Program-made: the position numbers and the translations under genes
Shown: in pieces, positions 34,053 through 45,218 of the stretch
Layout of the letters: each line of letters begins with the position of its first letter
How positions within the stretch are numbered: position 1 is the stretch's first letter
Source of the DNA: Streptomyces sp. FIT100
GTDB lineage: Bacteria; Actinomycetota; Actinomycetes; Streptomycetales; Streptomycetaceae
Assembly: GCF_024584805.1 (NCBI RefSeq)
Contig: NZ_CP075715.1
Location: 2,654,001-2,718,000, forward strand
Direction of reading: 5' to 3'
DNA length: 64,000 nucleotides
Notes under the pieces: model-generated
What the model was told of the DNA's origin: nothing
The model's input: only the letters and a program-made list of their open reading frames with translations
Databases searched by the model: none

Positions 34053-34275
34053 TGTGCTTGCGGATGGAGGGCCTCACCAGGCCATCCGAACAACCGGCAT
34101 CCGTCCGTCCCTTTGCGACACCCGCTGGTCCGGTCACGGCTCGGGCGACTCCGAGCACCCCTGCTGCTGGCGGCCGGAGGAGGCCAAGACGGCGCCGGGC
34201 GAACGGGGCCACGGCGGACCGCCGCCACCCGAGGGCTCAGGACCGTGCCACGAGATGCCGGAACACTGCAGCTAG

Positions 34276-35252
34276 CGGGACTGCCACGCTCGTACGAGAT
34301 CCTTTTCGGACCCCAATACGCGGTCATCGGCAGACCGTCGGCCACCCCGCAACGTGCGGCCACGACCAGCGGCGTGTCGGGACCGGTGCCGGGGACAGCG
34401 AGCATGTCCCTCACGAGAGCGTCTCACTCATGACGACCGAAGGGCTTGGTCTCCAGCCACTTGACGGACCCGACGAAATGCACCTTCCGGGCCACCGGCT
34501 CGCGGTCTGCGCCGACAAGGTCGATCTCGGGGTCGTCCTGCCGGTTCCACCAGCCGCGATGGCCTCGGTCTCGGGCCACTCGTCATCGGGAAGAAGGCGC
34601 AGCAATGACTCGCGGATCAGTGGCCCGACCGCGCGGCCACGCCAGGTGATCCAGGATCACTCGATGCAGTGCAGCGCCAAGTCGCCGCGACCGCGCTCGA
34701 TGAGCGGGATCGCGCGCTGCAGGAACGCCGGCCAGAACCGCAGGTACGGGTCAGCGATCCGACAGCGATTGTTCTTACCGTCCGGTTTGACGGACAGGGG
34801 GGAGATCAGCCGCCAGAACCCGCCTGGTCCGCAGGGTGGTCAGCAGCGGGGAAAGCGTGCCGGACGGCAGTTGCGCCGCTGCCACCGCTTGGGGGCAGCG
34901 ATCGCGCTGGACGTCCGCTCACCACTGCCGACCGATTCCAGCACAGCCCGTGAGCGGGACGCTTCGGGGAACTCGCCCAAGAGGGACGGCTCGCCAGCCA
35001 CGACAAGGAGGAGAGGGATTTGGCGACGGACCCGGAGGAAGTCGATACGGCTCGTTCCCGGGCGTCACGACTGCACGATCTCTGGGAATCCTCCCGTGAT
35101 CAGCTGAGCGTCCACGGCCTCTGCCGCGTCCGGCGCGGTCATGGCCTGCGCGTCTGGCGGATTCAGGGGTTGGACAGTCATCTTCGTCGCCCGCACGACT
35201 GCACCCCCTCCATCACCGACACGTCGCTGTCGACCAGCAGCAACACCGGCTT
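34276..35252 (-). pseudogene. degraded AAA/DUF234-type ATPase pseudogene
   Basis: Reading leftward across several frames, segments of one family appear in the correct order. They are PVLLLVDSDVSVMEGVQ, RATKMTVQPLNPPDAQAM, AQLITGGFPEIVQS with an in-frame stop, and GEPSLLGEFPEASRSRAVLE. Next come ADPYLRFWPAFLQRAIPLIE, then a stop after 'LALHCIE', SWITWRGRAVGPLIRESLLR, a frameshift to WWNRQDDPEIDLVGADREP, and VHFVGSVKWLETKPFGRHE ending at another stop. These are the second half of the DEXX-box ATPase plus C-terminal DUF234 nuclease-like region found in archaeal and actinobacterial ATPases. The Walker A portion is missing. At least three stops and several frameshifts show it is dead. Confidence 0.8.
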
Positions 35253-35308
35253 GGAGGAGCAGATGACGGTCCCAGACAGCGACGAAGCCGGAGCGCTCCG
35301 TCACAGCG

Positions 35309-36973
35309 TTACCCCCCGGGTGGCCTGGAGCACACCTCTGCCACCACTCTCCGCCACCACTCTCCGCCACCACAGGAGGCCGGCCCGTCCGGCGACCTCG
35401 GAGCTCCCGGCCGTACGCGCTGCTCGGGAGTGCGGGGCTCGGCGGGGGACTGCGGCCCATCCGGGGACTTCGGTGCCTCCGGCTCATCCGGGGACTCGGG
35501 CGAGTCCGGCGAGTCCGGCGGGCTCGGGGAGTCCGGCTGGGCCGGCTCGGGTGATTCCGGCTCCTCAGGTGATGCCGGGGACTCCGGAGGCTCCGGGCGC
35601 TCCGGGGACTCCGGAGGCTCCGGGCGCTCCGGGGACTGCGGAGGCTCCGGCTCCGACGGCTTTTCCGGGGCCTTCGGTTTCTCCGGAGACGTCGACTCGG
35701 AAGACGGCGACCCGTCCGGAGACCAGGGCCTTTCCGGAGAGCGCATTTCGCTGTCCCGAGGCTCGCCCTCCTTGCCCTGCTCCTTCTCCTTTTCCTCCTC
35801 CTTCTTCTTGGGCTCTTCCTTCTTCTCCTCGTCCTTGATCGTTCCCTTTTCTCCCTCCTCGTCCTTCCCCTTGTCCGGGGGCGGTTCCGCCGGCGCGCTC
35901 GTCGACGGCGACGGCGACGGCGACGGCAGCACCGGGTCCGGGGAGCCGGAGGGCAGGCTCTCCGGAGGGGGGACCTTGCGGTCGTTGCTGCCCCGGAGGT
36001 CTCCGCTCGGACGCTCGAACCACGCCTTGCGGTCCTTGTCGAACACCGTGATGGCCTTCATCGGCTGTGCGGCGGGTTTGACCGCGACGAGGCCGGAGGG
36101 CTGGAACGACGTCCACCGGTCGCCCGTGTACGTCGGCTTTCCCTCGACGGCAACGGGCGGGGTCAGCGGGTTGCCGCAGGCGCAGCGGACCCGCGGTACG
36201 CCGTGGCCGTCGACCAGGACGGCCGTACCGGTCTGGAGGATCGCCTGGTAGGTGGTGGCCTCGCCGTTCTTGTACCCGTGGCTGGTGACACGGGTGTCCC
36301 AGCCCAGCCGGACGGGTGTCAGGGACCGCAGGTACGAGGGGATGTCGGACTGCCGGACGCTCAGAACGCCCGCGAAGACCTTCCCTTTGTCGTCGTTCTC
36401 CGTCAGATACCTGATCTGCTTCTCGACGTCGCAGCTCGTGACGTTCTGCGTGCCCCCGTACAGCCCCGGGTGCGCACCGTTGACCTGGAGAGTGCCTCCG
36501 CCGCTGCCGCCCGGTGCCGACACCCCGGGGACCGAGGACCGGTCGCCCGCGGCATCGGCCTCCGCGGAATCGGCCTCCGTGGCCGTCGAGGCGGTGAACG
36601 GGTCGGCGCCGGCCGCCGAGGCGGTCTGGAGGAAGACTTCCCCGCCGCCCCTGCCCCCGCCCACGAGCGGGTAGGCGAGGACCACCGCCATCACGACGGC
36701 CAGCGCGGCACCGGCGCTCACCAAAGTACTGCGCATCCGCCACCAGGGCGACGACCGCCCGCCGCGGCCCCGGTCCGGCGGCTCACCCGGTCCGCCCGGT
36801 CCGCCGATGACGACCGGGCCGCTGGGAGGGCCCGGTGGGGTCGGCGGTGGTCCAGGAACCCCCTGCGGCTGCTCACCCGACGACGGTCCGGACAGCGGCC
36901 CGGACGGAGGGCCGATGGGGCGGCCTCCGGAACGGCCTGCGGGGGGGCCGGACGGAGGAGGTAGGGAACTCAC
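35309..36973 (-). CDS. DUF6777-type membrane protein with acidic/proline repeat tail
   Basis: 554 aa from GTG 36973 (GGGGAG upstream). A Pro/Gly-rich cytoplasmic N-terminus (about 75 residues) precedes one membrane helix (about 88-108, LVSAGAALAVVMAVVLAYPLV). The extracellular domain that follows carries YGGTQNVTSCDVEKQIRYL, GYKNGEATTYQAILQTGTAVLVDG and VRCACGNPLTPP, which I associate with DUF6777 of Streptomyces. The C-terminal 200 residues alternate Lys/Glu blocks and Ser/Pro/Glu repeats, including two 27-bp repeats around 35584-35637. The function is unknown; the disordered tail suggests wall-spanning. The TAA stop lies close to the pseudogene, so the extreme C-terminus may have been altered by the island junction. 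Confidence 0.8.
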   Translation of the reverse strand: MSSLPPPSGPPAGRSGGRPIGPPSGPLSGPSSGEQPQGVPGPPPTPPGPPSGPVVIGGPGGPGEPPDRGRGGRSSPWWRMRSTLVSAGAALAVVMAVVLAYPLVGGGRGGGEVFLQTASAAGADPFTASTATEADSAEADAAGDRSSVPGVSAPGGSGGGTLQVNGAHPGLYGGTQNVTSCDVEKQIRYLTENDDKGKVFAGVLSVRQSDIPSYLRSLTPVRLGWDTRVTSHGYKNGEATTYQAILQTGTAVLVDGHGVPRVRCACGNPLTPPVAVEGKPTYTGDRWTSFQPSGLVAVKPAAQPMKAITVFDKDRKAWFERPSGDLRGSNDRKVPPPESLPSGSPDPVLPSPSPSPSTSAPAEPPPDKGKDEEGEKGTIKDEEKKEEPKKKEEEKEKEQGKEGEPRDSEMRSPERPWSPDGSPSSESTSPEKPKAPEKPSEPEPPQSPERPEPPESPERPEPPESPASPEEPESPEPAQPDSPSPPDSPDSPESPDEPEAPKSPDGPQSPAEPRTPEQRVRPGAPRSPDGPASCGGGEWWRRVVAEVCSRPPGG

Positions 36974-37555
36974 AGGCGCTCTCCCCAGACGTAAGGGCAT
37001 CGGAAAATTCGCTCAACCCCGTTTGCCCTCTCTGCAGCTATTGCTCCATATCCGGAAGGCGTGAATTACGGAGATTTCCCTCCGCAAGAATGGACGAACG
37101 GGGTCGCCGGACGCCCTTGTCGCTTCATGGGCCTTCCAGCAGTGGGGGCGTATGCCCACGTATCAAGAAGACCGCCGGCGAGCGGTCCGGGTCATGTCCC
37201 TGAATTTCGGGACTTGACAGATACCAGAGGTCCCGCACGACCACGCCGCCCCCGCCCCGCCCCGCGCGGCGCCCCGCACCCGCACCACCCTCTCAACTTT
37301 CCCTTCACCGCAGCACAGTTGGCGTCTCGACCTGCCCTCTTCGCCTCGCCGGCCACGGAGTTTGTACTCACTGATGACGAAGTATGGACACCGCCGGAAA
37401 AAGCCTCCTAGGGTGTGCGTCGCAAATCGTCGGAGCTTCTGATTCTGCAAGCGCTCCTCGACCTCCGGCTCGGTACGACCGATCGCCCCGCGTTGTGGCC
37501 CACGCACCACCACCGCTATGTGCTCCCTCCTGCGCCGGGAGCACCAGGAGGATGC
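36974..37555. other. 582-base divergent intergenic region
   Basis: No gene is supported on either strand. An imperfect palindrome GTCCCTGAA/TTTCGGGAC (37196-37213) abuts a TTGACA (37214-37219), but no good -10 follows. A TAGGGT box at 37408-37413 could be a -10 for the rightward gene. The region should contain the promoters of both flanking genes. Confidence 0.4.
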
Positions 37556-40500
37556 ATGAATCCACGCCCGTACCGCCGACTTCGCAGACGTCTGGTCGGC
37601 CTGGTCGTCACCTCTCTCCTCGCCGGCGGCTTCCTCTCCTCGCCACCGGCCGCCGCACAGCCCGGCCAGTCCGCTCGGTCGGCCGTCGAACTGCCGCCGC
37701 AGGAACCCGGCGTCACACTGCGCGTCTTCGACATACAGTTCCCGGCGAGTGAGATCTGCGACCTGAAACCCGGACAGACCCCGAACGTCGACAAGTTGAT
37801 GCCGTCGGTCGACTGGAGCACGACGGACGACTTCGGCGGAGTCGGCGACAACTTCGTGTCGCAGGTGACCGGCAACGTCAACGTGCCCGAGGACGGCTCG
37901 TACACGTTCCGGCTGACCAGCGACGACGGCTCGCGGCTGCTCATCGACGACAAGCTGGTCATCGACCACGACGGCCTCCACGCCGCCGAGCCCAAGGACG
38001 GCGCGGTCGAACTGACGGCCGGTTACCACTCACTCCGCATCGATCACTTCGACCGTACGGGAGGCCAGCAGATCACGCTGGCGTGGATGCCGCCCGGCGC
38101 CTCCGGCTTCGCGCTCGTGCCGAACTCGGTACTGAGCACCGACGCCGATGTCGTACGGGTGACCGCTCCTGGCCGCAAGGAGTGCACGGGCGGGACCGAC
38201 ACGCCGGGTGACGGCATGCAGCTGACCGGCGTGCACCCGAACTACACCCTGACCGACCTCCGGCCCAGCGGTTTCGAGCCGCAGGTCACCGCGATGGACT
38301 GGCTGCCCGACGGGCGACTGGCCGTGACGACCTGGGGCGGCACCGACAACACGGCGGGCGAGGTCTACCTGCTGAGCAACGTCACCGGGAGCACCGGTCC
38401 CGACAAGGTGACCGCCGAGAAGGTGGCCGGCGGCCTGAAGGAGCCGATGGGCATCAAGGCCCTCGACGGCAAGCTGTACGTCTCCCAGAAGCACGAGCTG
38501 ACGGAACTGAGCGATGTCGACGGGGACGACGTCGTCGACGCGCAGAAGACGATCGCGACCTGGCCCTTCGGCGGCAACTTCCACGAGTTCGCCTTCGGGC
38601 TGCTCTACCGGGACGGGTACTTCTACCTGAACCTGTCGGTCGCCATCGATTACGGCGGCGCGACCACGGATCCGCAGCCCGCGCCGAACCGCGGCACCTC
38701 GATCAAGGTGAACAGGAAGACCGGCAAGGTCTCGTACATCGCGGGCGGCCTGCGCACGCCCAACGGCATCGGCTGGGGTCCCGAGGGGGACCTCTTCGTG
38801 ACCGACAACCAGGGCGGCTGGCTGCCCGCGTCCAAACTGGTGCACATCAAGCAGGACCGGTTCTTCAACCACTACACCAACCCGTCCGGGCCGTACGACG
38901 CGAAACCGGTGACCCAGCCGGTGCTGTGGCTGCCCCAGAACGAGATCGCGAACTCGCCCAGCACCCCGCTGTATCTGACCAAGGGGCCGTTCGCCGGGCA
39001 GATGCTGTTCGGTGACGTGACATACGGCGGTCTCCAGCGCGCGTACCTGGAGAAGGTCGACGGCGAGTACCAGGGCGCGGTCTTCCGCCACACCCAGGGA
39101 CTCGAATCCGGCATCACCCGGATCAGCCAGGGCCCCGACGGCGCCATCTACAACGGTGGCCTGGGCGCGGGCGGCAACTGGGGCCAGGAGGGCAAGCTCA
39201 CCTACGGCCTGCAGAAGCTGACCCCGAACGGCGGCAACGCCTTCGACATCCGCAGGATGCGCGTCAGGCCGAACGGCTTCGAGCTGGAGTACACCCAGCC
39301 CCTCTCCGACGAGACCGCGGCCGAGCTGGTCGAGCGCTACAAGGTCGAGCAGTGGCGCTACGTCCCGACGCCGGCCTACGGCGGCCCGAAGGTGGACGAG
39401 GAGACGCTCGCCGTCCGGGGCGCCGCCCTGTCCGCCGACCGCAAGAAGGTCACGCTCGACATCGTGGGCCTCAAGCCCGGCCGGGTGGTGCACATCCGCT
39501 CGCCGCGCCCCTTCAGCTCGGCCTCGGGTGAGGCGCTGTGGAGCACGGAAGCCTGGTACACACTGAACTCCCTGCCCGGAAGGCAGCCGCAGCCCGCGCT
39601 CTACGAGGCGGAGGAGGCGACGCTCACCGGCGGCGCCGCGCGCGCCACCGACCACGTGGGCTATTCGAGCAGTGCCTTCGTCGCCGGGTACGGGACCAAG
39701 GGCGCCGCCACCGCCTTCACGGTGAACGTCGGCCGGTCGGGCACGTACGACGTGGGCCTGCGCTACTCCAACGGGCCGAACCCGTTCACCGGCACCAAGT
39801 CCGTGAGCGTCTACGTCAACGGCGCCAAGGTCGGACGGACGAGCCTGCTCAGCACCGGCAACTGGGACACCTGGTCGACCAGGACCGAGGCGCTCCCGCT
39901 GCGCAGAGGCACCAACACCATCACCTACCAGCACGACGCCGACGACACCGGACACGTCAACCTCGACCTGATCAGCGTGCACCCACGCGGCAGCCGCGTC
40001 ACGCTCTTCGACGGGGCGGACCGGTCGAACTGGCAGCACACCGACGGTCACACCGTGCAGTGGCCGCTGACCGGCGGCGGGATGGAGGTCTGCTGCGGCG
40101 ACATCCGCACCAAGGACGCCTACGGCGACTTCAGGCTCCATGTCGAGTTCTGGCTGCCGGAGCTGCCACCGGACGTGACGGGCCAGAACCGCGCGAACAG
40201 CGGTGTGTACCTCCAGGAACGCTATGAGATCCAGGTGCTGGACTCGTACGGCGACACGACCCCCGCCGACGACGAGGCCGCGGCGATCTACAAGCAGAAG
40301 GCCGCGGACGCCAACGCCGCGCGGCCGCCGGGGACCTGGCAGACGTACGACATCACCTTCCGGGCGGCGCGCTTCGACAGCAACGGCACCAAGGTCGAGG
40401 ACGCCCGCGTCACGGTGGTGTGGAACGGCACGAAGGTCCACGACGACGTGGCGCTCACCGGGCCGACCGGGGCGGGCGCACCCGAAGGGCCGACGGCCGG

Positions 40501-40570
40501 GGCGATCCGGCTCCAGGACCACGGGAACAAGGTGCGGTACCGGAACATCTGGATCGAGCCCCTGGCGTAG
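37556..40570 (+). CDS. secreted PA14 / sugar-dehydrogenase propeller / CBM / DUF1080 protein
   Basis: 1004 aa from ATG 37556 with AGGAGG 5 bases upstream. The signal peptide has an RRRLVGL core and ends near PAAA (about 34). Domains in order: PA14 (about 45-195, SYTFRLTSDDGSRLLIDDKLVIDH); a glucose/sorbosone-dehydrogenase-like six-bladed propeller (about 238-600; GLRTPNGIGWGPEGDLFVTDNQ); a CBM6/35 carbohydrate-binding domain (about 681-800, LYEAEEATLTGG); and a C-terminal 3-keto-disaccharide hydrolase/DUF1080 lectin-like domain (about 817-1004, LHVEFWLPE, NSGVYLQERYEIQVLDSYG). It probably binds and oxidises or cleaves a plant or microbial glycan outside the cell. A hairpin terminator follows. 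Confidence 0.9.
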   Translation: MNPRPYRRLRRRLVGLVVTSLLAGGFLSSPPAAAQPGQSARSAVELPPQEPGVTLRVFDIQFPASEICDLKPGQTPNVDKLMPSVDWSTTDDFGGVGDNFVSQVTGNVNVPEDGSYTFRLTSDDGSRLLIDDKLVIDHDGLHAAEPKDGAVELTAGYHSLRIDHFDRTGGQQITLAWMPPGASGFALVPNSVLSTDADVVRVTAPGRKECTGGTDTPGDGMQLTGVHPNYTLTDLRPSGFEPQVTAMDWLPDGRLAVTTWGGTDNTAGEVYLLSNVTGSTGPDKVTAEKVAGGLKEPMGIKALDGKLYVSQKHELTELSDVDGDDVVDAQKTIATWPFGGNFHEFAFGLLYRDGYFYLNLSVAIDYGGATTDPQPAPNRGTSIKVNRKTGKVSYIAGGLRTPNGIGWGPEGDLFVTDNQGGWLPASKLVHIKQDRFFNHYTNPSGPYDAKPVTQPVLWLPQNEIANSPSTPLYLTKGPFAGQMLFGDVTYGGLQRAYLEKVDGEYQGAVFRHTQGLESGITRISQGPDGAIYNGGLGAGGNWGQEGKLTYGLQKLTPNGGNAFDIRRMRVRPNGFELEYTQPLSDETAAELVERYKVEQWRYVPTPAYGGPKVDEETLAVRGAALSADRKKVTLDIVGLKPGRVVHIRSPRPFSSASGEALWSTEAWYTLNSLPGRQPQPALYEAEEATLTGGAARATDHVGYSSSAFVAGYGTKGAATAFTVNVGRSGTYDVGLRYSNGPNPFTGTKSVSVYVNGAKVGRTSLLSTGNWDTWSTRTEALPLRRGTNTITYQHDADDTGHVNLDLISVHPRGSRVTLFDGADRSNWQHTDGHTVQWPLTGGGMEVCCGDIRTKDAYGDFRLHVEFWLPELPPDVTGQNRANSGVYLQERYEIQVLDSYGDTTPADDEAAAIYKQKAADANAARPPGTWQTYDITFRAARFDSNGTKVEDARVTVVWNGTKVHDDVALTGPTGAGAPEGPTAGAIRLQDHGNKVRYRNIWIEPLA

Positions 40571-40592
40571 GTACGGGTACGGGTACGGGTAC

Positions 40593-40663
40593 GAGGGCGG
40601 CGGCGGCCGGTCCGGGGGCTCCCGGTCACCGGTCGCCGCTCCGCGTCACCGGCCGCCGCCCTC
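40593..40663. terminator. bidirectional hairpin between convergent genes
   Basis: GAGGGCGGCGGC (40593-40604, then GGCCGG) pairs with CCGGCCGCCGCCCTC (40649-40663) around a roughly 38-base GC-rich loop. It is preceded by four GTACGG-type 6-bp repeats (40570-40592). Confidence 0.55.
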
Positions 40664-40708
40664 GTCACCGCCCGTCACGGGATCGCCCCGCGCCGCGCTC
40701 GCGGCGGC

Positions 40709-42004
40709 TCAGCGCACCGACGCCGCCGGCGGGCGTTCGCGCAGCGCTCCGTAGGCCATGAAGTACGCCGGCACCCGGTTCAGCCAGCGCGAGCCGGCGG
40801 CGAGCTCGCTCAGGCGCTGGGCACGCCTGGCGTTGCCGAACGGCGGGCGGCCCGACAGGACCGGTCCGATGACATGGGTGTGGGCGAAGCGCTGGGCGGC
40901 CTGGGTCGCGGCCGTGGTCGGCCAGCGGCGGCGCTGGACCCGGCGTACGGCCCCGGGGAGGCCGGCCGCGCCGTCGGCGAGGCTCAGCGGCCCGACGAGA
41001 TGGCGGGCGGCGGCGACGGCGTCCTGGACGGCGAGATTGATGCCGATGCCGAAGACCGGGGACATGGCGTGGGCCGCGTCGCCGATGCACAGCAGCCCCG
41101 GCCGGTGCCAGCGCCGGAGCCGGTCGAGCCGTACGTCCAGCAGCTTCACCTCGTCCCACGACCCGATCGCGTGCACCCGGTCGGAGACCCAGGGGACGGC
41201 GGCCGCGAAATCGGCCATGAACCGTTCGAGACCGGCCGCGCGGCGGCGGGCGTCGCTGCCCTTCGGGATGAGCGCGGCGCACTGCCAGTAGTCTCCGCGG
41301 TCGATCATGGCGGTGAGGAACCGGTCGCCGACGCCGCCCACCAGGCCGTGCGGATCGGCGTCGTGCCGCGGCAGCCGGAACCACCAGGCGTCCATCGGGC
41401 AGCTGAACCTCCGCAGGCCCAGACCGGGCATCGACCGGGCCAGCGAGCCCCGCCCGTCGCACGCGACCGTGAGGGTGGCGCGCAGCTCACCGGTGCGGCC
41501 GTCGGAGGTGCGGTACGACACCCCGGTGACCCGTCCGCGTTCCACGAGGAAGGAGGTCGCCTCGGTGTTCATGCGCAGCGAGAAGGCGGGTTCCCGCCGG
41601 GCTTCGTCGACGAGGAGGTTGAGCAGGTCCCACTGCGGCACCATCGCGATGTAGTTGTACCGGCTCCGCAGTGCGCCGATGTTTCCGACGGTGACCAGTG
41701 CCCGGTCGGGTCCGAGCGGCAGCTGGACCGTCGTGACCCTTCGCTGCGGCAGTGCGGCGAACCGCTCCCACAGGCCCAGCTCGTCCAGGAGCGCGAGGGT
41801 GGTCGGATGCACGGTGTCGCCGCGGAAGTCGCGCAGGAAGTCGCCGTGCTTCTCCAGGACGGTGACCTCGACCCCGGCCCTGGCCAGCAGCAGGGCGAGG
41901 ACCATTCCGGCGGGGCCGCCGCCCACCACGCAGCACGTGGTCCGCTCCACCGCGGCGCCCGCCTCCCCGGCGTCCTTCGCGCCCCTGGTGTCCTTCCTGT
42001 CCAT
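40709..42004 (-). CDS. FAD-dependent aromatic hydroxylase-type monooxygenase
   Basis: 431 aa from ATG 42004. The FAD dinucleotide motif CCVVGGGPAGMVLALLLARAG (about 24-44), the DG motif VACDGRGSLARS and the GD motif CIGDAAHAMSPVFGIGINLA are all intact, as in p-hydroxybenzoate hydroxylase-like flavoprotein monooxygenases. The C-terminal helical part (to 431) lacks the thioredoxin-like domain of the large phenol hydroxylases. Likely an NAD(P)H-dependent hydroxylation in a tailoring or degradation step. It is divergent from a P450 across about 100 bases, suggesting shared control and perhaps a joint oxidation pathway. The substrate is unknown. Confidence 0.9.
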   Translation of the reverse strand: MDRKDTRGAKDAGEAGAAVERTTCCVVGGGPAGMVLALLLARAGVEVTVLEKHGDFLRDFRGDTVHPTTLALLDELGLWERFAALPQRRVTTVQLPLGPDRALVTVGNIGALRSRYNYIAMVPQWDLLNLLVDEARREPAFSLRMNTEATSFLVERGRVTGVSYRTSDGRTGELRATLTVACDGRGSLARSMPGLGLRRFSCPMDAWWFRLPRHDADPHGLVGGVGDRFLTAMIDRGDYWQCAALIPKGSDARRRAAGLERFMADFAAAVPWVSDRVHAIGSWDEVKLLDVRLDRLRRWHRPGLLCIGDAAHAMSPVFGIGINLAVQDAVAAARHLVGPLSLADGAAGLPGAVRRVQRRRWPTTAATQAAQRFAHTHVIGPVLSGRPPFGNARRAQRLSELAAGSRWLNRVPAYFMAYGALRERPPAASVR

Positions 42005-42108
42005 GGCTCCCCATCCCTTCGCTGAATCGCGGGATCGGCCACTGGGATATATACCCTCAAGTAACAGCAAACTGCCGCACAGGTCGCTATGTGCCCCCGG
42101 GAGGCATG

Positions 42109-43341
42109 ATGAGCCAGCAGCCGGTCCCTCTCCCCTACACCGACCCGGCCTTCGTGGCGGATCCCTTCCCGCTCTACCGACAGCTGCGCGAGGACGGCCC
42201 GGTCCGGCGCGCGGTCATCGCGGGCGGCCTCGACGCCTGGCTCGTCACCCGCTACGAGGACGGGCTCGCGGCGCTGTCCGACCCGAGGCTCAGCAGCGAC
42301 GTGCGCGACGCCGCGGACCCCCGCGTCATGCAGCAGCTGCCGGAGACCGAGCGCGAGTCGATGCTGAGCAACATGCTGCGCTCCGACCCGCCCGACCACA
42401 CCAGGCTGCGCAAGCTGGTCTCGAAGGCGTTCACCGCGCGCAGGGTCGCCGAGCTGCGGCCCCGTATCCAGGAGATCACCGATCGGCTGCTCGACGCGGT
42501 CGTGCCCGTCGGCCGGGCCGAGCTGGTCGCGGACTTCGCCCTGCCCCTCCCGGTCACCGTGATCAGTGAGCTGCTCGGGGTGCCCTTCGACGACCGGTAC
42601 GACTTCCAGCGGTGGACCGACGACATGCTCCTGCGCAGGGCGGAGATGCCGGACCCGGCCGTCGTCAACGAGGCGTGGCAGCACATGCGCGCCTATCTGA
42701 CCAAGCTCCTGGAGAACAAGCGGGCCCGACCCGGCGACGATCTCCTCAGCGCGCTGATCACCGCCCGCGACGAGGAGCAGCGGCTGAACGAGGACGAGCT
42801 GATCGCCATGACGTTCCTGCTGCTGGTGGCCGGGTACATCACCACGGTCAACCTAATCGGCGGCGGCATCGCCGCGCTGCTCGCCAACCCCCGCCAGCTG
42901 GAGCTGCTGCGCAGCGACCCCGAGTTGCTGCCGGGCGCTGTCGAGGAGTTCCTGCGCTTCGACGGCCCGGTCAGCCCGGGCATCGCCCGGTTCGCGCGCG
43001 AGGAGGTCGAGATCGCGGGCGTGACCGTCCCGCGCGGCGCGACCGTGCTGATCGCCTCCGCGATCGCCGACCGTGATCCGGAGCGGTTCACCGACCCCGA
43101 CCGGCTGGACATCACACGGCAGGACAACGCGCATCTCGCGTTCGGGCACGGGATCCACTACTGCCTGGGGGCACCGCTGGCCCGGCTGGAGGGCCAGATC
43201 GCCATCGGGGCCGTGCTGCGACGCCTGCCCGGCCTGGCGCTGGCCGTGCCGCCGGGGGAGCTGCGGTGGCGGCCCGGCGGCCTGCGCGGTCCGGTGCGGC
43301 TGCCCGTCACGTTCAGCCCCGGCGCCGCCCTTCCGAGCTGA
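42109..43341 (+). CDS. cytochrome P450
   Basis: 410 aa from ATG 42109; ATG 42106 and GTG 42091 are alternatives, and GGGAGG lies at 42099-42104. The I-helix is AGYITTVNLIGGG, the K-helix EEFLRF (ExxR), and the haem loop FGHGIHYCLGAPLARLE has the axial Cys at about residue 352. It is a standard soluble class I bacterial P450 (CYP105/107-like by general look; the subfamily is not determined). Electrons must come from a ferredoxin encoded elsewhere. Its divergent partner is a flavoprotein hydroxylase. Confidence 0.95.
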   Translation: MSQQPVPLPYTDPAFVADPFPLYRQLREDGPVRRAVIAGGLDAWLVTRYEDGLAALSDPRLSSDVRDAADPRVMQQLPETERESMLSNMLRSDPPDHTRLRKLVSKAFTARRVAELRPRIQEITDRLLDAVVPVGRAELVADFALPLPVTVISELLGVPFDDRYDFQRWTDDMLLRRAEMPDPAVVNEAWQHMRAYLTKLLENKRARPGDDLLSALITARDEEQRLNEDELIAMTFLLLVAGYITTVNLIGGGIAALLANPRQLELLRSDPELLPGAVEEFLRFDGPVSPGIARFAREEVEIAGVTVPRGATVLIASAIADRDPERFTDPDRLDITRQDNAHLAFGHGIHYCLGAPLARLEGQIAIGAVLRRLPGLALAVPPGELRWRPGGLRGPVRLPVTFSPGAALPS

Positions 43342-43445
43342 CGCGCGCCGGAGCCGACGCCCGTCCGAGCCGACGCCCCGCCGGAGCCGACGGCCGGCGT
43401 CCCCTGCCCGCACCGATACCTCAGGGCCGCGGTCAGACCTCGGCG

Positions 43446-45218
<1,773 letters not shown>

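Larger units (their letters stand above)
20888..35252. mobile_element. probable decayed tRNA-Arg genomic island carrying a biosynthetic cluster
   Basis: The left limit is the tRNA 3' half. Inside are an integrase fragment (21130-21370), the compact lower-GC biosynthetic cluster (21803-34052) and a multiply disrupted ATPase pseudogene at the right limit. No second copy of the tRNA 3' end was found by eye, so the right boundary (about 35250-35308) is inferred from the return to chromosome-like genes. Confidence 0.45.

Noticed and set aside
34053..34275. Open frame continuing past the flavin reductase on the plus strand
   Set aside because: Reads as antisense to the ATPase pseudogene and has no domain or RBS of its own.
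35100..35310. attR copy of the tRNA-Arg 3' end at the right island edge
   Set aside because: Looked for TTCGAGTCCTGCCGGGGG-like sequence and found none; the boundary is left as an inference.
35430..36251. Ser/Gly-rich open frame on the plus strand opposite the DUF6777 gene
   Set aside because: It is the mirror of the Ser/Pro/Glu repeats of the minus-strand gene, with no RBS or recognisable domain.
43342..43445. Repeated GCCGACG/CCGAGCC units as a possible CRISPR-like or regulatory array
   Set aside because: Units differ in length and spacing and span only about 50 bases.
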